Part shown: piece by piece, positions 56,468 to 63,836 of the stretch
How positions within the stretch are numbered: position 1 is the stretch's first letter
Layout of the letters: each line of letters starts with the position of its first letter
NCBI GenBank assembly: GCA_003345595.1
Contig: PRDI01000110.1
Location: 1 to 63,836 of the forward strand
Length of the DNA: 63,836 nucleotides
Source of the DNA: Candidatus Thorarchaeota archaeon
Lineage (GTDB): Archaea; Asgardarchaeota; Thorarchaeia; Thorarchaeales; Thorarchaeaceae
Direction: 5' to 3'
The notes under the pieces: generated by a model
What the model was told of the DNA's origin: nothing
Seen by the model: the letters and a program-made list of their open reading frames with translations, nothing else
The model's database searches: none
Position numbers and translations under genes: made by a program

Positions 56468-57082
56468 TCACCTTACACCAATCAACTTGTGAATCTGAAG
56501 GGAGAGTCGCCAGCGCGGATCGGCCTTGATGTACTCGACCGTCGCCTCGACGTTGGAACCCTCCGGTGTGGAGCAGGGTTGGAGGAAGCGATGCTTGAAG
56601 TAGACCTTGTCTGAGGACTCTAGGTACTGCTCGAGTTCCTCCTTGGACTGACCGGTGTAGACGACCTTGATCTCATCGCCGATCTTCTGCTTCCACTCCG
56701 GTCCCTTGGGGCTGACTGTAAGCCAATCCACTTCCGAGGGATCGACCTCGAAGTCGCCGTTCGTCTCGAGATGAACCTCGTACCCCGCGGCCGCGAAAGC
56801 GAGGGAGAGATCGTGAAAACCTTCCAACTGTGTCATCGGCTCACCGCCAGTCACGACTACCCTTCGTGCCGATCCGAGACTCATCACCTTCTGGAGAATG
56901 TCCTTGACAGACATCGTGGAGAAGAAGTTGTGCTGGGTGTCGCAGAACGAGCAAAAACGATTGCATCCAGAGAAGCGAACGAACACCGCTGGGATCCCTG
57001 CCCAGTAACCCTCACCTTGCAAACTATAAAATATCTCTGAAATCTTCATCTTGATGCCAATACTAGTCTCGATCGGGTTCAT
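56468..57082 (-). CDS. queE: QueE, 7-carboxy-7-deazaguanine synthase
   Basis: 204 residues. Radical SAM cluster in GCNRFCSFCDTQ: C40, C44, C47 (Cx3Cx2C). SLQGEGYWAGIPAVFVRFSG is the typical QueE beginning, and VVTGGEPMTQ the SAM-contact motif. Catalyses ring contraction of 6-carboxy-tetrahydropterin. ATG at 57082 has AAGGTAGT upstream and overlaps queD by 20 bases. Confidence 0.9.
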   Translation of the reverse strand: MNPIETSIGIKMKISEIFYSLQGEGYWAGIPAVFVRFSGCNRFCSFCDTQHNFFSTMSVKDILQKVMSLGSARRVVVTGGEPMTQLEGFHDLSLAFAAAGYEVHLETNGDFEVDPSEVDWLTVSPKGPEWKQKIGDEIKVVYTGQSKEELEQYLESSDKVYFKHRFLQPCSTPEGSNVEATVEYIKADPRWRLSLQIHKLIGVR

Positions 57083-57401
57083 ATACTACCTTATTCCCTT
57101 CAGTCTCCTCGACCTCAATCCTGGCGCAGTGTGGAATCTCCTCGTAGAGGTACTTCGCGATGTTCTCCGCCGTCGGCTGGACGACGAAATCATTGAGGTT
57201 GGCATGGTCGAACTTGTTGACGATCTTCTTGATGTCAGTGAAGTCTACGACCATGCCGTTGACGTCTAGGCCATCATCCTTAACGCGGCAAACAACTGTA
57301 ATTCGCCAATTATGTCCATGAAGACTAGAACACCTGGACTCGTAGTTCAAGTTAAGATGATGAGCCCCAGCCACAGTCATCGTCTTGTGAACCTCGTACA
57401 T
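57063..57401 (-). CDS. queD: QueD, 6-carboxy-tetrahydropterin synthase
   Basis: 112 residues from ATG at 57401 (AAGGAGAAGAAAGGG upstream). PTPS-fold signatures: AGAHHLNLNY (zinc His), CSSLHGHNW (C24 candidate nucleophile, H28 and H30 zinc ligands), GMVVDFTDIKKIV, DHANLND and PTAENIAKYL. A longer open frame upstream overlaps the helicase and is discarded. First gene of the cluster and preceded by the 33-bp bipartite motif. Confidence 0.9.
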   Translation of the reverse strand: MYEVHKTMTVAGAHHLNLNYESRCSSLHGHNWRITVVCRVKDDGLDVNGMVVDFTDIKKIVNKFDHANLNDFVVQPTAENIAKYLYEEIPHCARIEVEETEGNKVVYEPDRD

Positions 57402-57422
57402 TCCCTTTCTTCTCCTTCGATA

Positions 57423-57455
57423 TATTATTGGTCTTGGCGACCAATAGTTTGAAAA
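57423..57455 (-). promoter_or_regulatory. Bipartite 33-bp motif, copy 2
   Basis: Coding strand TTTTCAAACT, ten variable bases, AAGACCAATAATA, 22 bases before the queD ATG and just after the helicase stop. Contains a hairpin ATTGGTC / GACCAAT (57445-57439, 57433-57427). Copy 1 lies before the UvsY-like gene. Likely controls the modification operon. Confidence 0.55.
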
Positions 57456-57459
57456 CTTG

Positions 57460-58902
57460 TCAGTCCTTGCCGTTCGGTGGCTTGGGCAGGATGACGTCCT
57501 TCTGCAACCTGGAGTCAAGGCACACCTGACCAAGATCTAGGCATTGCAGCACCACTACCTTCCTCCCTCCTGTTCTATCGTCGCGCTCGACGAGCTGTTG
57601 AATCCGAATTACACCAACATCTCGTTCCACTCTAGTCTGGTTGATCGAGATCAGCTTCGAGACGTGAGCAATCTTGCGTATGTCTTCTGCTATGTCCTTC
57701 TCCGCCGCGTCAGCATCGAAGGCGGCTCGACCTGCCTGAGAAGCTGTCACGACCAAGGCATTCCTCTCCTGGGCGATCCTCCTAAGGCTCTTCCAGATCT
57801 CGTCGAGCTGTTGACGATACTCGCCCCTGTAGTTCCCCGTCGGGGCGATCAGATCCGCGTAGTCCACGACGATCACGTCTGGGGCAAACTCGTCGTAGTA
57901 GAGCAAGTTGTCAAGATGGGCCTGGATATCATTCACCGTCGCCGAATAGGCAGGAAGGGAGAAGATGCGGATGTTGCCGGAACGGAATTGCCGCCGGAAG
58001 CCCCTCTGCTTTGTCGCCACCTTCGTCAAGTCGATAGTGTTGTATTCCTTCTCCCGAGTCTCAATCCTCCATGGACCCTCCTCGCCGTCACGATCGAAGT
58101 ATGGGATCTCGATCATCCGCTTGAGCTGGGTCTCCTTCCTGCGGCGGGGCATCCCGGTCAGAGAGGTCCAGGAGCGGCGGATCACCTGGTTCGACGTCAT
58201 CTCCAGGTTGAAGACAACGGCGCGGAAGCCGTGATACGTCGCCATCTGCGCGGTGTACCACTCCCACCAGGACTTCCCCCTCTTCGCAGCTGCGAGGTAG
58301 GCGATCAGATCGCCCCTGGTGAAGGTTCCGACCTCATCGCCCAGGACGCCGGGGAAACGGAAGAGTGCATCTTCTTCTTCCAGGAAGGCCGTCGTCACCG
58401 CCACTGTGTCCTCGAACATCGAGACACCCTTGTCCCTCGGCGTCTCAACGCGACGGAAGTTCGCGACCTCCTGCTCCGCCTTCACTGAATCCTTGTTCAG
58501 CAGGCAGACATCTAGGTTCTCTTTCAAGCGCTTCACCGACTGGAGCTTCAGGTAGGTGATCGCGTTCTTGACGATGAAGTCGATGTTGTCCTTGTCCCCG
58601 GCTACGTCTCCGTCCTTGTACTGGTCGGAGAGCCGAACGAGGAACTCAGAGACGAGCTCCGTGTCGTCTTCATCTCTGATCTGGGAACTGTTCTTCTGGT
58701 ACAACTCCTGGATGTGTTTCCCTGGGGCCTCTCGGTATTCCTTGTAGTACTCCAAGACCCATTTGACGACGATCCTCGCGTACGAGGACTCCAAGTACTC
58801 CGGCTGCAACGCGACACTGACATCGCGAAGGAACCTGCTAGATGTGATCGCATAGGTTACAATCTGACGCTCAGACGATGCGTCAATTTCCTTCGCCTTC
58901 AA
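57460..58902 (-). CDS. Replicative DNA helicase, DnaB family
   Basis: 480 residues, TTG start at 58902 behind GGAGGAGGCAG. RecA-like core: Walker A AAAKRGKS (204-211), FNLEMTSNQVIRRSW, then VIVVDYADLI (Walker B region) and IAQERNALVVTASQAGR. Last ~40 residues hold the KLISINQTRVERD motif. Hexameric fork helicase; N-terminal ~170 residues are helical as in DnaB. Lies just before the queuosine genes and after the primase/SNF2 genes. Confidence 0.85.
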   Translation of the reverse strand: MKAKEIDASSERQIVTYAITSSRFLRDVSVALQPEYLESSYARIVVKWVLEYYKEYREAPGKHIQELYQKNSSQIRDEDDTELVSEFLVRLSDQYKDGDVAGDKDNIDFIVKNAITYLKLQSVKRLKENLDVCLLNKDSVKAEQEVANFRRVETPRDKGVSMFEDTVAVTTAFLEEEDALFRFPGVLGDEVGTFTRGDLIAYLAAAKRGKSWWEWYTAQMATYHGFRAVVFNLEMTSNQVIRRSWTSLTGMPRRRKETQLKRMIEIPYFDRDGEEGPWRIETREKEYNTIDLTKVATKQRGFRRQFRSGNIRIFSLPAYSATVNDIQAHLDNLLYYDEFAPDVIVVDYADLIAPTGNYRGEYRQQLDEIWKSLRRIAQERNALVVTASQAGRAAFDADAAEKDIAEDIRKIAHVSKLISINQTRVERDVGVIRIQQLVERDDRTGGRKVVVLQCLDLGQVCLDSRLQKDVILPKPPNGKD

Positions 58903-60547
58903 CCTCTGCCTCCTCCCCTTTTAGATAGTCCTCAAGCAGATTGGCCAGAAGATCGGTGTCCTGGACCTCCTTCCCATCCAGGAGTTTCTTCACGACTGCT
59001 CGGTTCGTGTCCAAGTGCTTGATGATCTTGTTCTCGATCGTCCCGTTCGCGGTCAGGAAGTAGACGTTGACCGTGTCCTTCTGCCCGATACGATGGCAGC
59101 GGTCGGCCGGCTGGTCGATGTCTGCGTTGGTCCAGGGGAACTCCAAGAAGGCGACTGCCGAAGACGCTGTCAAGGTGATCGCCACGCCTGCCGCTACGTC
59201 TTGGCCGATGAACAACTTGACGAGTGGATCCTTCTGGAACTGCTGTTCGATCGCCTTCCGGTCTTCGGGCTTTGTCTTCCCGTCAATCCTGACCGAGATA
59301 TCCTTGAACTCGCGCTCGATGTCGTCTAGGACGTGAAGGTGAATGGCAAAGACGACGAGCTTTTGCCCGGTGGCGAGGAACTCTCTCATCCACCTCAGGA
59401 TGGAGTTCCGCTTCGCCAAGTAGGCGAGCTGCTTCAGATGTTCGACCTGGTTCTTGGCCTCAGCCGAACCCTTCTTCGACAAGTTGTCCTTGACCCACTC
59501 GCGGAACTCCTTGTCCGCGTTCTCGTAGGTGGCAAACTCGACGGCTTCGCATTCGAGCGGAACGACTTGCTTCAGCTTCGGCGGCAGGTCGGGAAGCACT
59601 TCCGCTTTCTCGCGGCGGAGCATCAACGGCTCGATCAGACGGCGGAGTTCGTCCTGGTTGGATGCTCCCTTGAACGTCCAACCGAAGCCGTTGTGCCGCG
59701 GATCGCAGTACCTCTGGAGGTAGGCCCACTGGTTCGAGAACACCTTCGGCTCCGTCAGGTTCAGGACGGTGAAGAACTCGTAGGGGTAGGACTTGATCGG
59801 CGTGCCCGAGAGGAAGATCTTCTTCTTGACGTGCTTGGCAACGCGGACGAAGGCTTTAGTCCTCTGGGCCTTCGTATTCGAGATGTACTGGACCTCGTCG
59901 CCGATGACGATCTGGATGCCCAAAGTAGAGATCACCTCCTCCCAGTCCTTTAGGATGTCATAGTTGATAATGTACAAGGGGCGTTCGCCTCGGAGGTTGG
60001 ACGTCGTCCTCGTCGACAAGACTGCGATCTCTGACTTCCTGACCTTCAGCCACTGCCGAGCCGCGTCGAACCAGACATACTTGGCAACGGCAGGACAGAC
60101 GACAAGGGCCGGACGGACCTCTGGATGGATCTTCAGGTACCCCAGGGCCTGCACCGTCTTCCCCAGGCCCATCTCGTCTCCAATGACGCCTACCCCATCG
60201 CGTCCTTCCAGGAACCTGACTCCTTCGACTTGGTAGGGAAAGAAACCAACGAGCTTAGACTCGTCGATCTGTACGGCTGAGAGTGTTGACTTGGCCGGGA
60301 CAATGAACGTCTTCGGAGCTGCCTCGCTCATGAGCTCTCGAACTGGATTAGTGAAAGTGAATCCCAAGTCCTTCAAGTACTCAAGATTCTTCTTCGTTGG
60401 CAAGGCATTCCACGCGTTCGCCTTCGAGTTCCAGGTCCGGCCTTCCACTCCGTTCTTCACCTTATCCAGAAGCTCGAAGAATTCCTTTTGGGACTCGAGC
60501 CGAAATCGGATGACTAAGATATTGTAATCGATATCAACTACTTTCAC
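58883..60547 (-). CDS. SNF2-family DNA-dependent ATPase / helicase
   Basis: 554 residues; GTG start (GTGA overlap). Motif I DEMGLGKT (124-131), motif II DEVQ (217-220, variant of DEAH), FLSGTPI motif III, and motif VI PADRCHRIGQ. N-terminal ~70 residues (TWNSKANAWNALPTKKNLEY) resemble the HARP-like domain of SMARCAL1-type annealing helicases. Phage SNF2 proteins are thought to act in replication restart or recombination; here it sits between primase and DnaB helicase. Confidence 0.85.
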   Translation of the reverse strand: MKVVDIDYNILVIRFRLESQKEFFELLDKVKNGVEGRTWNSKANAWNALPTKKNLEYLKDLGFTFTNPVRELMSEAAPKTFIVPAKSTLSAVQIDESKLVGFFPYQVEGVRFLEGRDGVGVIGDEMGLGKTVQALGYLKIHPEVRPALVVCPAVAKYVWFDAARQWLKVRKSEIAVLSTRTTSNLRGERPLYIINYDILKDWEEVISTLGIQIVIGDEVQYISNTKAQRTKAFVRVAKHVKKKIFLSGTPIKSYPYEFFTVLNLTEPKVFSNQWAYLQRYCDPRHNGFGWTFKGASNQDELRRLIEPLMLRREKAEVLPDLPPKLKQVVPLECEAVEFATYENADKEFREWVKDNLSKKGSAEAKNQVEHLKQLAYLAKRNSILRWMREFLATGQKLVVFAIHLHVLDDIEREFKDISVRIDGKTKPEDRKAIEQQFQKDPLVKLFIGQDVAAGVAITLTASSAVAFLEFPWTNADIDQPADRCHRIGQKDTVNVYFLTANGTIENKIIKHLDTNRAVVKKLLDGKEVQDTDLLANLLEDYLKGEEAEVEGEGN

Positions 60548-61440
60548 AATAGCTCTCCTACCTTCCGTCTCACTCGTTCAGCCATCCGCTCCGAAAACTC
60601 CGCCGGGTCCTTGTTCGTCTCGATGTCCGCGACGATGACCTTCTTAACGCCGAGGGATGAGAGCTGCATCCCGTACTTCTCTGCCCTGGCCTGTGCCTCG
60701 GGCTCTGAGTCGAAGAGGAAGACCACTTTGTCGTAGAAGGAGAGGAGTCGAATCTGCTGGTCAGTGAAGGTCGTTCCGAGACCGGCGCAGTAGTCATCAC
60801 CCATGCGCCAGCAGTCGAACGGACCCTCGACAACACCCACCCAGTCCTTCTTGCAGTTATCCAAGTTGTACAGGACGTGCTTAGGATTAATGACACTTTC
60901 CTCGACACTGCAAGTCTTGTAGCGGATAACTTGCTTTCCAGTGATGTCGCGACCACTGAACGAGACGAGTTGGCCATGATATATTATGGGTACCATCAAC
61001 CGGAGTTTGAAACTTCCCACAGGACCAGTCCCTTTGACCTGGTACTTCGTCGAGATGTAGTCAGGATCGAATCCGCGGCCCAGAAGGTACCGGCGATGGA
61101 ACTTGCCAAGCTCTTCACCTGGCATGTCCACCTTCTTCGCCTTCGCGACCTTCTTGTCGTTGAGGTGCTGAAGAATCGTCGTCCTTGACGAATAATCATC
61201 GTAGATGTCGATGGCTTCGTGTTCAGGGACGCGAAGAAGCTCTTGGATGTAGGCAATGACTCGGTGGCCCCCGCACTTCCAGCAGTTGTAGTACCCTTTA
61301 GCAAGATTGAAACCACCGTGGTTGGAATGGTCGTAGCAAAACGGACACCTGACACCAACCCATCCTCTCTGTACGTTGGCACCTTCCTCGAAGTACTGGA
61401 TACCGTTGTCGCGGAGAAAGGCGATAACATCAAAGACCAT
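60544..61440 (-). CDS. DNA primase (zinc finger plus TOPRIM)
   Basis: 298 residues. N-terminal zinc-binding module C32-P-F-C35 and C53-W-K-C56 (with intervening His residues, CHC2-like). TOPRIM follows, with WVGVVEGPFDCW (Glu) and KVVFLFDSEPEAQA (the DxD-like Asp). Shorter than DnaG, as in many phage primases. RBS GAGGAAGAAG. Works with the adjacent DnaB-type helicase. Confidence 0.85.
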   Translation of the reverse strand: MVFDVIAFLRDNGIQYFEEGANVQRGWVGVRCPFCYDHSNHGGFNLAKGYYNCWKCGGHRVIAYIQELLRVPEHEAIDIYDDYSSRTTILQHLNDKKVAKAKKVDMPGEELGKFHRRYLLGRGFDPDYISTKYQVKGTGPVGSFKLRLMVPIIYHGQLVSFSGRDITGKQVIRYKTCSVEESVINPKHVLYNLDNCKKDWVGVVEGPFDCWRMGDDYCAGLGTTFTDQQIRLLSFYDKVVFLFDSEPEAQARAEKYGMQLSSLGVKKVIVADIETNKDPAEFSERMAERVRRKVGELL

Positions 61441-61885
61441 TCGACTTCTTCCTCGCCCGAAGCTTGAGTGCTTTACTAAGAAGTCCCTTGTTCTGGTAGA
61501 TTTTGAAATCTACTTTGTACCCGCATGTCCTCGAGTAAAAGATAAAACCAGGCGAGGGAGAACGCCCATACCAAGGGTAGTCGGAGCAGACGAGAGGTCG
61601 CTTATCGTAAACCGTGCAAATCGCTCCCTCAGGACTATCAACAAGAGCCAAACAAGAGTAGATGTAACCATGACATCCTTCGATGAAATGACCCCGGCCC
61701 TCGACATACTCACGAATTTCAAGCAGGCTAAAGTGACCAGGATTGATCTTCATCGCCTCGTCCAAGGTGAGAGGCTTCCACATTTTCATGTAGTCAAAAG
61801 AGTAGGGATCGGCATCCTTGAAATCTTTTAAGCGCTCTGGTGCGATAGGGACTATTAAGGCACGGCAACACATCCCACACCTCAT
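61430..61885 (-). CDS. YkgJ-type cysteine-cluster protein
   Basis: 151 residues from ATG at 61885 (MRCGMCCRALIVPIAPERLK). Pattern CxxCCxxL..P...E, then CLALVDSPEGAICTVYDKRP and LVCSDYPWYG fits the YkgJ/Fe-S or zinc cysteine-cluster family (CxxC...C...C). Function of the family is unclear; metal binding likely. Encoded between primase and nuclease-like genes. Confidence 0.7.
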   Translation of the reverse strand: MRCGMCCRALIVPIAPERLKDFKDADPYSFDYMKMWKPLTLDEAMKINPGHFSLLEIREYVEGRGHFIEGCHGYIYSCLALVDSPEGAICTVYDKRPLVCSDYPWYGRSPSPGFIFYSRTCGYKVDFKIYQNKGLLSKALKLRARKKSNGL

Positions 61886-61890
61886 GCAAC

Positions 61891-62661
61891 TCACTTCTTC
61901 GCCTCCTTCAAGGCTGCTTCGAGCTCCTTGAGATTGGACATCGCTGCCTGGATCCTCATCAAGATCTCTTCGCTCGAGCCGTTCTTGTAATGCTCGAGCT
62001 GACGGTACAAGCTCCACTTCGGCGCCTTGGGATCGAGGCCAAGATCCTTGATCTTCTGCCCGATCTCTTCCAAGGACTCGATCCTCGCCTTGAGTCGATC
62101 ATTCTCCTCTTGTACTGTCTCCGTGTACTTCTTGATCTCCACGGCCAGGGCCTTGCTCACGCGGCGACCTAAGTAACGGTCGACTTCTCTCTTCTCAATC
62201 CAGATCTTCCAGAACTCAGTCTGATCGACTTCGAGCTGGGCCTCAGTAGTGATCTGAGTCCTGCACATCAAGATGTAGCGGTAGAGCATGATCGGGTCGT
62301 CTATCTGCCGGTGCTGGGCTCGCTTCTTGATGATCAAACGGTTCCCCGTCCCCGTGACCTGAAGCCAGCCAGCTTCAAGTGGGAGCTCCGAGGCGAACTT
62401 GACCACGCCCGGGGGACAAACGACGAAGAAGTCATTGCAGAGAGGGATGTAGTCAGACATTTTCTGATCGGCCAAGAAGTCCGATCGTGAGACCTTGATC
62501 TCGTAGCCGATGGTGTTGAAAGACGACCACGACTTCTTCATCACCCAAGCATCGAGGCGGCGATGATGGCTTGTCCATGTCGGACCGTTCTTGCATTCAG
62601 GAACGAACAAGTCCTCCGCGTGCCTCTGCCGAAGAAGCTCAACGATATCGCGTGAAGTCAT
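61891..62661 (-). CDS. MmcB-like / VRR-type PD-(D/E)XK protein
   Basis: 256 residues from ATG at 62661. The N-terminal domain has RRLDAWVMKKSW then GYEIKVSRSDFLAD: D followed by E-x-K with the SRSDF signature of MmcB/DUF-type DNA repair nucleases. C-terminal half is helical with coiled-coil character (EEIGQKIKDL, LKELEAALKEAKK). Probably repair or recombination-related; active-site assignment inferred from the motif. Confidence 0.6.
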   Translation of the reverse strand: MTSRDIVELLRQRHAEDLFVPECKNGPTWTSHHRRLDAWVMKKSWSSFNTIGYEIKVSRSDFLADQKMSDYIPLCNDFFVVCPPGVVKFASELPLEAGWLQVTGTGNRLIIKKRAQHRQIDDPIMLYRYILMCRTQITTEAQLEVDQTEFWKIWIEKREVDRYLGRRVSKALAVEIKKYTETVQEENDRLKARIESLEEIGQKIKDLGLDPKAPKWSLYRQLEHYKNGSSEEILMRIQAAMSNLKELEAALKEAKK

Positions 62662-62671
62662 CACCGGCGCC

Positions 62672-63103
62672 TCAGAGGATGATTTCGTATAAGCCTTGGT
62701 CTAGATGAGGTACGAGCTTGATCTCCTCATGCCACTTGATCTTCTCGACGATAGCACTGATCGATACCTTGCTCTGAATCACTGCTGACTCGTCGAGGAG
62801 GAGCATCTTCCAGTTGCCAGCCCCGAGGTCGAATGAACGGGAGATGATAACCCAAGGGAAAACTACGATCTTCTCCTTCTCGAGTAGATAGCGAGCGACA
62901 AACATAGCATTCATGGTAATCGAGACGTCTGAGTTCTTCGCACAGAGCTCTTTGAACTTCTCCACGCGATCTGGACATTCCAGATAAGTCTCAGTAATCC
63001 ACTGCCTCTGCCAGTCAGCGAGGTACAAGGACATGTAGTCGTAAAGATCAAACACGCTCATCTCCGCCCCCCCTGACTGATTCTCCAAAACCTGATTGAC
63101 CAT
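62672..63103 (-). CDS. Unknown protein downstream of LRR gene
   Basis: 143 residues; ATG preceded by AGGAGGACTGA and abutting the LRR gene stop. Contains an aromatic helix (VFDLYDYMSLYLADWQRQWI) and beta segments. No family recognised. Confidence 0.5.
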   Translation of the reverse strand: MVNQVLENQSGGAEMSVFDLYDYMSLYLADWQRQWITETYLECPDRVEKFKELCAKNSDVSITMNAMFVARYLLEKEKIVVFPWVIISRSFDLGAGNWKMLLLDESAVIQSKVSISAIVEKIKWHEEIKLVPHLDQGLYEIIL

Positions 63104-63836
63104 TCAGTCCTCCTTCTGCGTGACAATATAATCTGCGTACCTAGGCCAGGCTGCTTTGTAGCTGGCAACCGATCCCAAAGACACGTAAATACATCGTCCG
63201 CTTTTGTTTTCGTCAAAAGCAGAATTGCCCAAGGCTGGCACGCTCGTGGCGTTTATCGTGACTGATGTCAAGCTCGTGCAGCCATAGAAGGCGGTATCCC
63301 CAATGCTGGTCACAGAATCAGGAATCGTAATCGATACTAAGCCTTCGCAGCCATAGAAAGCATCATCCCCGATGCTGGTCACTGAATCGGGAATCGTAAT
63401 CGATACTAGGCCTTCGCAGCCATAGAAGGCATCATCCCCAATACTGGTCACTGAATCAGGGATGGTGATCGATGTCAGGCTCTTGCAGCACGCGAAGGTG
63501 TCATTCCCAATGCTGGTCACAGAATCGGGGATCGTGACTGATGTTAGTCTCTCGCAGCACGCAAAAGCTGATTTCCCAATGCTGGTCACTGAATCAGGGA
63601 TCGTGACCGATACGAGGCTTGTGCACCACGCAAAGGCGTAACTCCCAATGCTGGTCACCGAATCGGGGATGGTGACTGATGTTAGACTGTCGCAGCCATA
63701 GAAGGCGTCATTCCCAATGCTAGTCACGGAATCGGGGATGGTGATCGATTTTAGGCTTGTGCACCACGCAAAGGCGTACTCTCCAATGCTAGTCACTGAA
63801 TCAGGAATCGTGACTGATGCAAGGCTCTTGCAGTCA
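63104..63836 (-). CDS. BspA-type leucine-rich-repeat protein (N-terminus outside window)
   Basis: The frame is open to the right edge; at least 243 residues are encoded, with 8 full 23-residue BspA/LRR_5 repeats (SIGxxAFxxCxxLxS[VI]TIPDSVT) plus a partial one. After the repeats is a short cap (VPALGNSAFDENKSGRCIYV) ending at 63104. BspA-like LRRs are typical of secreted or surface proteins of anaerobes and protists; in a phage they suggest host surface or host-protein interaction. Signal sequence or anchor, if any, lies outside the window. Confidence 0.75.
   Translation of the reverse strand, partial: DCKSLASVTIPDSVTSIGEYAFAWCTSLKSITIPDSVTSIGNDAFYGCDSLTSVTIPDSVTSIGSYAFAWCTSLVSVTIPDSVTSIGKSAFACCERLTSVTIPDSVTSIGNDTFACCKSLTSITIPDSVTSIGDDAFYGCEGLVSITIPDSVTSIGDDAFYGCEGLVSITIPDSVTSIGDTAFYGCTSLTSVTINATSVPALGNSAFDENKSGRCIYVSLGSVASYKAAWPRYADYIVTQKED
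63255..63836 (-). repeat. 69-bp tandem repeats in LRR gene
   Basis: The LRR units are 69 bp at DNA level and differ by few bases; two adjacent units encode the same SIGDDAFYGCEGLVS core. Close similarity indicates recent unequal exchange. Confidence 0.75.

Noticed and set aside
57402..57533. N-terminal extension of QueD
   Set aside because: Lies over the helicase end and regulatory motif; QueD homology begins at MYEVHK with a strong RBS.
57544..58488. 314-codon plus-strand open frame
   Set aside because: Opposite the DnaB-type helicase, whose motifs are intact; no RBS or recognisable domain.
1..63836. tRNA genes, integrase or att sites
   Set aside because: None recognised on either strand in the short intergenic gaps, so no evidence for lysogeny in this window.

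Overview
This window is a contiguous piece of a tailed-phage (myovirus) genome, or of a prophage or metagenomic equivalent. Contractile-tail genes (sheath, tube, baseplate J-like protein, OB-fold spike) sit beside an HK97-type head module, a terminase, a phage-type replisome and no ribosomal or housekeeping genes. Every gene I accept lies on the minus strand, so transcription runs from high to low coordinates. Genes are packed with ATGA, GTGA or TGATG overlaps and strong AGGAGG-type ribosome binding sites, and the two best promoters look like host sigma70/sigmaA sites. The host cannot be named from this sequence. No tRNA, rRNA, CRISPR array or integrase was seen, and no stretch over 300 bases lacks a plausible gene.

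Layout in transcription order. 63836-57401: a BspA-type leucine-rich-repeat protein (cut by the window edge), a small unknown, a PD-(D/E)XK-like protein, a cysteine-cluster protein, primase, SNF2-type helicase and DnaB-type helicase. 57401-52406: a 7-deazaguanine cluster of QueD, QueE, FolE, QueC, a Cys-rich protein, a GT-A glycosyltransferase, QueF and a DpdA-type DNA transglycosylase, with tiny ORFs between. 52395-42334: sliding clamp, a DNA polymerase fused to a family-4-like uracil-DNA glycosylase, clamp loader, a YhhQ-type queuosine-precursor transporter, a UvsY-like protein, gp32-like SSB, a MerR-like HTH protein, a RecA/UvsX recombinase and a nuclease-like protein. 42277-35027: lytic transglycosylase, putative small terminase, a GIY-YIG homing endonuclease, many small genes and the large terminase. 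34926-19928: portal, a block of unusual multidomain proteins (two HipA/PI3K-like kinases, one also carrying a zincin metallopeptidase), a MuF-like protein, a Com-like zinc finger, prohead protease, scaffold, major capsid protein, a right-handed beta-helix protein and connectors. 19924-1: neck and tail completion proteins, sheath, tube, tail chaperones with a probable programmed frameshift, tape measure, baseplate and spike, and a huge fibre-like protein made of about 56 tandem 51-bp repeats that runs off the left edge.

How it works together. FolE, QueD, QueE and QueC would make preQ0 from GTP, QueF would reduce it to preQ1, and DpdA would insert the 7-deazaguanine into phage DNA to protect it from host nucleases; YhhQ could supply precursors from outside. 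A glycosyltransferase in the middle of this operon suggests a further, possibly undescribed, sugar hypermodification. The second candidate novelty is the portal-to-MuF block, whose kinases and metallopeptidase share short aromatic/basic motifs with their neighbours and look like proteins packaged in the capsid and injected into the host.
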